Shown here piece after piece: positions 36,139 to 46,849 of a DNA stretch of 64,000 nt. The notes beneath the pieces were generated by a model that saw only the letters and a program-made list of their open reading frames with translations, was not told where the DNA came from and did no database searches. The stretch spans positions 4,853,158-4,917,157 of the forward strand of contig CM021312.1 in NCBI GenBank assembly GCA_010645155.1. Reading direction: 5' to 3'. Position 1 is the first letter of the stretch. Every line of letters starts with the position of its first letter. The DNA comes from Tigriopus japonicus. Its lineage: Eukaryota > Arthropoda > Copepoda > Harpacticoida > Harpacticidae. Position numbers and translations under genes: made by a program.

Positions 36139-37563
36139 TTGCGAACTAACATGACAAGTTCAAGATTAAAGCCCCAAATCGTTTTCAAATCTACGTCCAA
36201 GAACCTGGAGTGGAGGTTAATGTATCTCTAGGCACCTTCAGCCACGAGGTCAAGCTGTGATTGACGTTTACTCGCTCCAAAAAAACTTAATGAAAACCCG
36301 CAAAGCCCGGGAGATTGAACGTGAGAAGAACGTATTCTTCTTACTTTTCAGAGAAGGGAAGTTCAAGTAACCATTACAACATATGTCGTCTAAGAGCTAT
36401 TATTTAATGTTCGATGCCTCATCTCATGGCAGTAGCTTCAACCATGATATCAAATGATGTTTCAAAGGTGGAAGACACCCGAGAAGCTAGTCCATAATTA
36501 TCTCTATGATAAATCTTACTCAAGCTCGGCTTGTGAAGCTCGGAATTTTTGCCACCGGTATCAAAGGACACATCATTGGCAAGCCTTGAATGAGACTCAA
36601 CTTTTTCGGGTGCTAAATTGAACTGACCTTATACGCTTTTTATATGAATAATTTGTTAAGAAAAGATCCCTTTGGAATTCAGGGGGATAATCAAAAACTC
36701 CTCACTGTAAAAAAATAACAAGTAACAAGTGTTTCTAAATAAAAGAAATGAACAACAATTGCTTGAAGCGGTGCGTCATCGAAATCCTTGAGGGTCAAAA
36801 AACGTAGGACGCCAATAGATCATTAAAAAAGGGCGACTTCCTGTCAATTCTCAGTGCTTTTTTAGTGACGGTGCGTTGGTTTTTCGTACCTTCAATACGA
36901 GAATGGCATGAATCCGCTTGACCTTACGTCATGAAATTTGAATGTGGAAACACGTTGAAGATGCGCTCAGAGGTCAATTCAAGAGGCAATTTGCTAAACA
37001 TAGAAGAATCGTTTGTGATAGGAACCTCTTGGCTTCTTCCTACTATCATCTTCACTCGCCTAATTGGCACTTGTTTTTAGAGCTCTAAAATAGAGAAGGA
37101 AAATGTTGGTAGCAAGTTTGTTGAAGTTTGGCAAAATTAGGATTTGCTTGGCAATTTTAAGTAGTTATGCTTTAAGTAGTTTAAGTTAGTAAAGCAGTAA
37201 TGTAGAAATATGTTTTTGTTAGATCACATAACATTCCATTTGAATATTATTGGCTTTTCCTTGACTAAGTATTGAAAAAGCAAGTCTCTTTTTTAGACAA
37301 CTTGAAATGTAAAACTTCTGTTTACTTTCTCGATCATCTTCAAAGAAATTTTAGTTTTTTACAATTTACTGTTTCTAACTGATCACATTTTCTAAAACAT
37401 ACTTTTTTTACATTGGATTACATTCTTTTACATTTGATTAGAGATTTTTACATTAGCATTAAGAGTTTGGGCAGATGAAAATGGATATTAAATTTCAAAC
37501 ATGTTTTTTAAAACTTCACATGACAGGAAAAGACCATTTCAGAACAGGAAAGAAAACAATTAA
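36139..37563. other. Gene-free stretch
   Basis: AT-rich; between about 37120 and 37450 it has repeated TTTTACATT- and TTTAAGTAG-like words. No gene or element boundary is recognised. Confidence 0.45.
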
Positions 37564-37871
37564 CCCTGCTTAAATGTCTGTGTTTACGCGCTGATTAGCG
37601 CCCCCTGTGATCAAATCGAAACATAGTTGCCAGATGTTTATTTGTAATGCCACTCTTTGGGACAGCAGTAAGCATCTTCTTAACAATCAAATTTCTCCAA
37701 AATGTGCGCCTTTGATAACATAATGCCATTGCAAAGAAATAAACTACTGAAAAAAATCCTGAACTTTTGTGTAAGGGTGGCACTAATACTCACTCCACCA
37801 GGTGGCAACTATGATTCAATTTGATTACAGGGGCGCTGATCAGCGCGTAAACACGGACATTTAAGGCAGGG
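37564..37871. mobile_element. piggyBac-like MITE, 308 bp, TTAA target
   Basis: It is bounded by TTAA at 37560-37563 and 37872-37875. The ends are CCCTGCTTAAATGTCTGTG on the left and, reverse-complemented from the right, CCCTGCCTTAAATGTCCGTG, with inverted similarity for about 78 bp through GTTTACGCGCTGAT and ATAGTTGCCA. A duplicated TTAA plus CCC...GGG termini is the hallmark of piggyBac-type elements. It encodes no transposase. The left arm carries an AGGGGGCGC word (minus strand) that matches a CTCF-type core. Confidence 0.85.
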
Positions 37872-37875
37872 TTAA

Positions 37876-40200
37876 TTGTTGAAAGATCTCAATTTGTTAC
37901 TTTTCTGTATGTCGACCTCTAACTAAATTTGCCATGGTTGATCGTGTATGCCTTTGCAGCTTCACTGACCAAGCGCATTCGAATAGTGATCCTAAACATA
38001 ACTGAGACCGTGAATTTCAGTGAACTCAAACCTCGATCAAATTTTCTGCACCTGACGTTGAATTATAATGTGCGGAAATGCTTAAAAAAGGCAAGGTTTT
38101 TTCCTCACTCGAAAACCTATCATTACCGGGTGGTTAATCATAGCATATTTGCTTGAGCAGGACAGAGATGCATTAATGAGAACGACACATTAGTCTCTGT
38201 TTTGGCGGGAATGGATCGATCCTTATTCTAAAGACAGACAGTTGTGCTTTGGTTCATTGCAAGCGACTGATTCCTTAAAATCCGTGTAATTATTACATGT
38301 CACTTTTTGTTGTTGCGAATCACTTTTAAAGTGGCTATTTGAAGCATTGATATTGCCTTGAGGGAATTGGAAATGATTCTTGTGGCGCGAGGGCACAAAA
38401 GATGGTCTTGAACAGAAAGTGGTTTGCGCAATGTCGTTGAAACCCTAACCATAGACAGTACATAATGCGTACTGAGTAGTAGCGTAATGCACCAAACTCA
38501 ATGGCCTGAAGCATTGTCACATTATGTGTAATTGCTCTTGATGGTGGTTAATATATTCCGGTATTAAAATCGCCGCGGGCCTGAATATCCTAATGGTTTC
38601 GTCAATTTTGTCCCGAAATAAAGTTTGTTCACGGCAAAAAAAAAGCTCGAGGTGAATGATGGGCACAAACAAATAAGAGTTAGTTTATGGCCGTTTTCTG
38701 ACACATGTTTCTCCCACACGCGGCTTTAAAATCCTCGTTATTGTTACACTGAAAAAAATAGGAAAATAAAAAAGTTTCACCCTTTCCATAGTTTGCGGTT
38801 ATTTTGTTTGTCTCCAGAATGATTGGTTTTGGCAAATTGGAGGGAAATTTACGCACATTTTCTGTGTTAATGAGGTACTACAAACAGCTGTCGGCAAGTT
38901 ATCTCAACATTTAACGCATGAACATTCTCACTTGGAAGCAACTAATTTGACTCCAAAGGCCACCCACGCATTTAAGCAGTGTTGTTTTCAATTTCCTGAA
39001 TGTTCAGCCCTGTCTTTCTACAACTTAAACTAACTGAGCCGATGTAAATCAATGGAAAAGAAACAATCCAAGGGATCCAAGTACACGATTGAACATTCGA
39101 CCATTGTCATAGATTGAATGCACTGAAACCGTGCCAAATAAGCAACCTTTTGAAATGGTTTATTTGACAAGGATTGTTAACATATGCAAACAAATCTATT
39201 GAGGAGCTCCAAATTTGCCCCAACCATCATACATCACGTCTTAGTTTGGAGTTTGCAGCAATGAGCTTCCAAGTCATGTACGTCCCATTGGTGTTGATTT
39301 AGTGGAGCTCAGCTGGAAATGAGACTCCTCTATCTAAGGAAGTTTTAGAGCTCCTCATCCATGATGGATTTGAAAGGTGTCAGAGGTAGTTATGAATGGA
39401 TTGTTTGACTGACTTTGCCCCTGAGCAAAATATTAATACTCACAATAATCCACATGCATACGACAGCTCAACCAGGAACACTGCCAATGCTCAAAGATCC
39501 CTCCTCTTCTTCAGCATCATCTTCCTGCTCCATGCATTCAACACCAAAGAGCGTCGTCGTCCATCTAATGAAGAAGAAGATAGGAACAAACACGTGAGAA
39601 CTCTGCTTCGAATCATTTCACCCACGCAGTCAGAGCTTCGCAGAATTTGAATTTCCGTCCACTTTTGAGAATCGTTTCGGAGACTGACGTTAAAGAGTTC
39701 AAGAACCGCCACGAGATCAAAAGAATGGGAGGCTCGAGCCACGCAAGAAGTTGGCATTAATTCTATGGAATTCCATGCCTTCAAGCCCACCAAGGTTTTT
39801 ACCAATGCTTGAGCTCGTTTTAAACGCGAGCTACGAATTGTTGCCCTTTTCTACAGACACGTGCCAAAATTGACTAATGGCGAACTTTGGGGTGATTTGT
39901 TAGACTTATGGGGTAGAGAGATATGGTTCGACAGGGCCTTCGTGGGCCATGAATGACACTCAATTCTAAGACAGCATTGGACAACATTGAGTGGAACGTG
40001 GAATGTGAGCTGAAGAATGGATGAATTAATTTGGCCTCGCACACAAAGGGGCAAAGGTCACTCTCCTTTCTAAGGATTCTGGCTTGAAACACTGCCAAGA
40101 TTCAGCTCGATAGATTCAGATGAATAATTCAATACGATTTTGGGTCCAAATTTACAGAACTTATGTTCTGGCCAATGATATTGATTTGACCAAGATCAAA
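37876..40200. other. Gene-free stretch
   Basis: No gene is supported. A segment at 39467-39594 (plus) is open, preceded by tacgacag and followed by gtgaga, and encodes KDPSSSSASSSCSMHSTPKS. It could be an orphan exon, but there is nothing to splice it to. Confidence 0.45.
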
Positions 40201-40208
40201 GTTTTCAT

Positions 40209-40576
40209 TAGAGTGCGTTGAAAAATTGGCCAAAAGAAGAAATTGGCCAGAAATGATTTTTACTCTCAATTTCTTACTTATTTTACCAAATTGATTTGGT
40301 CTGTGGTCTTGCATCACTCGGATTTTTTTTTGCTCTCGATTTTAAGGTCAAACATTTTTAGACTCGTTCTTGTATCTGACAAAAAATATTGACAACCTTT
40401 TCCAGGTCGGATTTGAAATTTGAAATGTTTTTTTGCCTCCTAAAAGTTTTTGAAATTGCGAAAATAAGGTGAAACTAAGTTGAATCCCCCCCCCAAAAAA
40501 AGAAAACAATTTCGGCCACAAAACCGCCAAAAAGGTGTAAAAGTTTTCAATTAAAAACGTTTTAATCCTCGCTCTA
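40209..40576. mobile_element. hAT-like non-autonomous element, 368 bp
   Basis: The left flank GTTTTCAT (40201-40208) and right flank GTTATCAT (40577-40584) agree at 7 of 8 bases. The left end TAGAGTGCGTTGAAAAA pairs imperfectly with the right end, whose complement reads TAGAGCGAGGATTAAAA. The core is AT-rich with AAAATTGGCC and TTTTTGAAAT words and no coding capacity. The short inverted repeats and one mismatch in the target duplication imply an older copy. Confidence 0.6.
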
Positions 40577-40584
40577 GTTATCAT

Positions 40585-43439
40585 GGTTCATGATGAATCA
40601 AATCTTAAGACAAACAAACCTTTTTTGAAATGGTTTTTGAGTAAATATACTCTTTTTTTTAATGAGCAAGCACAAAACCCTATTTCAAAATCCCCAGTGT
40701 GCTTCGTTCTCTGTCCAACAGTGAATCCAGGTACAGGACGCACTCATGCTAGAATGAAAGACATTGAATACATTTCCCATCCAGTGACACGCGTCCCATC
40801 ATCTATCTCGTGAATGATTGTAAATAGTACGCCAAAGCCCAGCCAATGAACCAACCTTTATTCCATAACCCCTACAGCTACACCCTCGAATTCCAAGCCC
40901 ATTCCCTTCTAAGCTCTGTTTCAATTCCAATCCCGAAAGAGCTTCTATAGAGTGTGGCCGAATGAACTGAATATTCATGCTTTAATGGGCTGTAGGTAGT
41001 GTTAGATGAAGCTCGATTGAACGATGTGCTACGCTCTACATTGAGGTTGAACATTACAGATTGAATAGACCCCTAAAAAGACTCCGTGAAGCTGTGAGCA
41101 AGATGTTAGACCCATCTTGGGCTTAATAGAAAAAAGACATTGTTAGATTGACTTCACGGATCACATAAAGTAACCAAACAGATCTTGGCCTCCTTTTCAA
41201 GTTGGAAGAAAGGGATAATTTGCGGTGGACGATAAAAAAGCGACATAAAGAGAACATAGCATGAATCGGATTAGGCCTAGACATCATCTGGTGTGTGAGG
41301 ATTGGTGAAGGGACATAAAGTCGTTTGAAGCAATTAAAGTGGCTTCATAATTAATGGTCAGATCACATTTTATTCCAAAATGAATGCACTAAAGGCGTGA
41401 TGGATGGATCACATTTATTTGAGTTTTCCACTGTTCCTGCAGTCGTCGAAATCACCATTTTCCTTTTGTCTCTAACAGGGGAGAGTGCATTCTAGAAAGA
41501 TAAGGCTAATTATTTTGGTTCATGTGGATGTGAGATGAAAATTGGTCGCAATTGAAATCGTATTTTTTTTATCTCAAAAGGATCTGTGGTTAAATGAGAG
41601 TGAAATATTATTTTGCCATTCCGAGATGATAATGTCGATAACGTGCCTTATGAGTTTATTTATTCATTCAATAGTTATAAACCAAAACCATTTTTGCAAA
41701 GGTAGCGAGCGTTTGCCACTCGAGATTTTGACTGTTTTTTTATTAATTAGCAAAATTTACGATCTAATGAAGGAAAATTGGGTATATTATTTTTCTTTTC
41801 TGTTTTTCATAATTTTGATTCAAAGTAAGATTGCGTCAAAGTTTGTTTACGTATTTACCCCTTCCAAATTCTAATAAATCTTCTCAGTTTGACAAAATCT
41901 TAAACCTACAGTTTGGTGTGTTTGTCCAAGCTTGGTTTTCAAAAACTTGCTCAATTCTACCAGTTACGTTTTTTGTCGTACGAAAACTTATTTGTCGAGA
42001 AGATTCAGACAAAACCAAATAAACAAAGCTAAAAACAAACCATAGTGTAAACATTGAACAAGATAGTACTCTAAGTGTCATTATGAATCAAAACTTCAAG
42101 TTTTCCTTGTATGGGTTTGGAAATAGGCCTCTGAAATGATTTTATTGCACAAAAATAGTTACTATTACAGCTTGGATTTCTTAACCCTTGCGCTCAGCTC
42201 AAACATTGGTGCCAGCTCTACTTTATGGTTTCTTTTTTGTTTTCGCTTTGAGTTATTCTCATATATCTTTGCAGCGTCTTGGTCGGAGTCAGCATTCTTT
42301 GACGGTCTCAACCTGAACTGAGCTCTTCAATCTTTCAATCTTGTCTAAAGAAACTGTGGCCGTTGGGTATCAGAATTTAAATGACGCCTTAATTATTCTC
42401 CTTAATTATTCTCAGCTCATTAAGGCATATCAGTTGCATTGGAATAGCCGTGGATTCAAGGCAGTGGGAAGCGATATAAGGAAAACGAGAGCGATCGACA
42501 GTCCCCCAAAAAAGCAAACAATCCAATGGTATTCAAGAAAAACGAACAAATCTCTCTACGAATTGCTATGATGGGCCTTGAATCTAATCAGAATTGGCTT
42601 ACCTAAGTACTTGTTATTGACTTTCGCAATTTACGCGATGTTGGTGGCATTGTGCCTTCCATCCAGGGGCCAATGTATACAATCATATCTGTCAATTACA
42701 GAGATTCACATTTGACTTCCCATCAATAATCAAACCTTCTCAATAGTCGTGATTACAAATCTCATAAACAAGTCTGCAAAAGCGTGCTTGGAGCATTGAA
42801 ATACAACCGCTACGAAGTGAAATATCACCGCCGTCATTTCCAAACGATCCTATGTTATGAATCAAAACAGACTGTTTATCGCTGTGTTAAGGGGTTTCTT
42901 CCTTTTAAAAACTGATTTTTAGAGGATGATTTTAAATTCAAAACACTCTTGAGTTATGTCAAGTATTTCAAGATATTCTAAGCACGCAACCACGAAAGTG
43001 AAAAAACGAAATTTGGCAATAACCATAGCTTGACGGTCGTTTGCGGACATTTCTTTGTCTCTTAGTCCAATTAAGGAAATGCAACATTAAATTGTGACAT
43101 GAAAACTCTCAGAGATAATATACGGAGTACATATGCCAACTTTCTAAATGATTGAAAGGTTCCGGTCCATAAAAATGATACTTTGCAAACAGGCGATGAA
43201 TCAAGATATGAATTGCGGGATCGAAATGTTCTCGTACAGGGTGATCAAGCAAAATGTTGCATTTTGGGACTTGCCCTGAAAAATGTCGGGAATGACTTCC
43301 CGTTGACTTATGGGACCTTTGCCTTGCCATAATTGTGTTCCAATCGGTAAACATTAGGGTACCATGGGACAATCTTCAACCATGGAACAAACATGGTCCG
43401 TGGGTTTACCCCCTTGGCTACCTACGGAGCTGCGTGAGT
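40585..43439. other. Gene-free stretch
   Basis: No gene, RNA or element boundary is recognised. The longest frames, such as 41542-41874, are AT-rich and hydrophobic by composition only. Confidence 0.45.
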
Positions 43440-43590
43440 CTGTGACTTTTTTACTGTGACCTTTTTTCCGTGACCTTTTTACTTTGTGACATTTTCGCCT
43501 TATGATCCTTTTTCCGTGACCTTTTTACCTTGTGACCTTTTTCCGTGACCATTTCACCTTGTGACCTTTTTACTGTGACCTATTTACCGT
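43440..43590 (+). repeat. Tandem array of GTGACCTTTTT-type units
   Basis: About ten consecutive units of alternating 13 and 16-17 nt follow GTGACCTTTTTCC and GTGACCTTTTTACCTT, with scattered substitutions. The strict part of each unit is TGACCT followed by T residues, i.e. AAAAGGTCAC on the other strand. No gene overlaps it. Confidence 0.85.
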
Positions 43591-43668
43591 GCGCCGACTT
43601 TTAGTACCACATTCAAAAGCTTTTGCAAGGAGCTCATTATGACCACAATTCTACGACTATGTTTGGTC

Positions 43669-43836
43669 AGAACCACTGTACTTCAGGAGGGATTTCAAAA
43701 ATAAACACTAAGTCTGATCTTTGTACTAAAATGTGAGGTTTTTGGTACAAATATACTGTTCTGTTGAGCTTGCATTGTACTAATTGGACACAGTGTGTAT
43801 TTTGAAAGTAATCCTGGCTTGAGCCATCCTTGGTTT
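43669..43836 (-). mobile_element. Copy B of the 170-bp MITE, reverse orientation
   Basis: It is the reverse complement of 20662-20831 over its full length with moderate divergence, starting AGAACCACTGTACTTCAGGA and ending GAGCCATCCTTGGTTT. The conserved inner block is degraded on one side (AAACACTAAGTCTGATC). TA dinucleotides lie near the ends. It begins about 80 bp downstream of the TGACCT array. Confidence 0.8.
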
Positions 43837-44334
43837 GGTAAACCTGGAAACTAGTTTGAGGTTTTTTTTAGATATTCTTTACTTTTGCTGACTTTAGTGG
43901 TGACAAACGTTATGAGTTTTTTAGGTCTATTCATATGGTTTTGAAATTGATACAAAAGAGTTTTTTATCAAAATATTTTACAAAGCCATTGTTCATTTAA
44001 AAAACATTAAAAAATGCCTTTACATCTGATTTTCCTCAACCCTGTAATCACAGATAAATTTACTTTTTTCTTGCTTCAAACAAATTTAAAATTCTAATAA
44101 ATTTAAAAGTTCCCGCAAATGCACCGAAATTCCTAAATCATTCTTAAAATTACCCTGTATGATCAAAATGACAAATGCTCCATGGAAAGACATAAACTTG
44201 CCTCGTAGAATTTGAAATATTGTGAATGTGCATCAAAAGTATCAAGTCATCCGTCTTTCACCACATTTTTAACAAGATCTTAAAAATTACAAGCAACTTA
44301 TCAGGTGCACAAAAGTCCTCTATTTCAGTTCAAC

Positions 44335-44358
44335 GAAGAAGAAGAAGAAGAAGAAGAA
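44335..44358 (+). repeat. (GAA)8 microsatellite
   Basis: Eight uninterrupted GAA units followed by an A run. No coding frame around it is supported. Confidence 0.9.
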
Positions 44359-45518
44359 AAAACCCTACCATTCCCTAATGCATTTGGCTTTACTCAACGA
44401 GTGCCTGGTTGTTCCATTGCCACCTAAGTATCTTCCGGCGAAATTGGAATGTCTTGCATTTGGTTTGCTCTACTAGGACATGATTGATATATATGTGTAC
44501 TGGTACTCCGCTCTCATGAGCCAACAGATCGGACGAATGTGTGTGTACTGTGTACCCGATAAGCCGGTGCAGCGTCACTCGTTTATCGGTACCAAGAAGT
44601 AGCGAAAGTTTCTTTTTTCATTCCTATTTTCAGTACTTGAACAAATGGATCCTTGAGGAAAGACTAAGTATTCATCAGAGCAGTCAAACTCACGCCGTGT
44701 GTTCACTCAATACACGATTCAACTTCTTTCATGCCAACGACAAAGTACATACATACAATTCCATTGGAAGAGCCGCCGATCTTGCCGACATTCTCGTTTT
44801 TATAGACTCTACTTTTTCCAAGGCACGTGGCGAAAGTTTGAATTGAGAAAAAAAAAAACACATTCGACTAGGTTGAGTCTACTCGTGTTGTGCCTTTGGG
44901 TGTTTTTTAGGGTACATGCTGGAATACGTTTATCTCGTTAAAATTTGTAGCTTTGGGACCGAAATGTAACCCGAGGACTTATGTTACGAGTTAGCTCATA
45001 AAGGGCCCAGCAGGATCCCTTTCAAAATTGGCAATCAGCCCTGAAAATTAAGATGCTCACCTTTGAAAATGTCTCAGCCTGTTTGCTATTGATTGCAATG
45101 AAGTACGTGATTAGGAAAATCCAAGCAAGCTTGCTATTTCAATCTATTGGAAGTGCAATTGATTCAAAATCCGAACCTTTGGCCCATTTGCCAATCACTT
45201 CATTAAAACGGTCAGTGCTCATCGCCTGAATTCGATTGAAATGCATTCGTTTCACACGGTGTGTATTTGAGCTCAAGTAGTCATTTTTAAATTCCAAAAA
45301 CTTTTGAGACCACTTTTGAGGTGCTAATGCACTACTGCATAATATGAATTTGAATTCTGTTAATAAGGTCATGGGCAAAAATACGTTATGAGGTAATTTA
45401 AAACATACTTAAGGACAACTGTTTGAACATTTTCTTCAATCCAATCCTATCTTATGGGTGTGTCAACTTAAAATATTGTCGAAATCTACTTAGCAGTTTT
45501 TCAAAGTTGATGTGATTA
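44359..45518. other. Gene-free stretch
   Basis: No coding exon, RNA gene or transposon end is recognised between the GAA microsatellite and the next hAT-like element. Confidence 0.45.
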
Positions 45519-45526
45519 GTAATGAC

Positions 45527-46841
45527 TAGAGGCCGGGAAAAAATGTTGGAAAAACGTCCAAAAAATGTCATTAAAATGTCAGGAAAAAGGGCAAAAAATG
45601 TTGAAATATAGGGCAAAAAGGGCAAAAAATTTTGAAATTTAGGGCAAAAAATGTAGGACAATACGCAAAAAATAACTGTTTTATTGCTTTGACGCACCTC
45701 AGTTTTGACCAATTTCTGAGATCAGCAAGCATCATTGTAAAAATTTAATGGCTGGAAAAGGACTGCTATCTTACGCTGCAACTTTGCTGTGAAGTGATGT
45801 TTGCTATCAAACACCTTTTTCTATCGTATTTGGCAATTCTGTTCAAATTCACTGCAGAACTGCACCGTTTTAAGGGCCTTCTTGGGCTAGGCGTCAGTTG
45901 AAGTTCGGCCGTCCTGTGGTGAGAGGTTCTTCCTTGAGAAGACTACTTAATACAGTGTGACCAGACATCTGAAGGAAATAATGCCATCAAAACAGTTTAT
46001 GTTTTAGGTGAGATAGCACATTCAGACTCTTTGAAAGGCAATAGATATTATTATTATTACTCATTTATTGCGATGTCTTTTATCATCAACATGGTTTCGA
46101 AACATTACAAAAGTAAAGCGTATGGTATGGATGTGCCAAATCACCACATATCAAACATATGCAATCATCAGTAGGAATGGGATGGAATTCTTTCCTACTA
46201 CAATTAACATGGTGTTCAGCGTCAAGTATTTCCCGAAATATTAGCCTTCGGTGCCTCGGGTACACTGAAATCAGAGGAAGAACGCGGCTTCGCCAGAAGT
46301 ATGAAGGAATATCAGAAAAAAGAGTGATTGAGGGCGGTTTGGGAAGGTCGTTGAAAAGGGTGAGCTGAACTCCCTTGAAATAGATATTAAACTCTGAGTA
46401 AATAATGGCAACAGTGCCAACAAAAAACATACTTTACTCTACTCATAGCTATTTACCCACGTAAAATAATCACGGAAACAGGGGTCACAAAGTTTCTGAT
46501 TTGAACTTTTTCACAACTTTTTGACAAAAAGAAACTTAAAGGGCACTTTTCCCCCTTTCCAAAGATTTGAAATAAATTGGCATTGTAAAATGTGAAGTTG
46601 AAGAATGACAATTTTAGCAGGAAATTTTGGCGGGAAATTTCAAGCCTTCATTCATTTGATTAATTGGTCCTTCAGAACCGGTTTGGGATGACATTTTTGA
46701 GCAAAAATTACAAAAAATGTTAAAAAAATGTTGAAAATTTCCAAAAAATGTCAAATAAAATTAAAATGTTATATTCACGTAATATTGGCAAAAAATGTAA
46801 AAAAATATTTTTAATGTAAAAAAAAATTTTCCCGGGCTCTA
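45527..46841. mobile_element. hAT-like element, 1315 bp, exact 8-bp TSD, nested retrotransposon fragment
   Basis: GTAATGAC flanks it at 45519-45526 and 46842-46849. The left end TAGAGGCCGGGAAAA pairs with the right end, whose complement is TAGAGCCCGGGAAAA. The sub-ends are packed with AAAAAATGTTGAAA-like words, as in the element at 23273. A minus-strand non-LTR fragment occupies about 46046-46430. Length, end sequence and the presence of a minus-strand retrotransposon piece all parallel the 23.3-kb element. No hAT transposase is visible. Confidence 0.85.
46046..46430 (-). pseudogene. Non-LTR retrotransposon 3' fragment with simple-repeat tail
   Basis: The minus-strand frame (114 codons) reads RHRRLIFREILDAEHHVNC, then CICLICGDLAHPYHTLYFCN. 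A basic-hydrophobic helix with a G/D-HH-N motif followed by C..C......H....C is the usual layout at the end of Jockey/I-type ORF2 proteins, after the RNase H or connection region. Past the stop, the strand runs through AATAAATGAG into an (ATA/TAA)n tail, the typical 3' end of such elements. The 5' part is missing. Placement by motif layout only; clade not assigned. Confidence 0.55.
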
Positions 46842-46849
46842 GTAATGAC

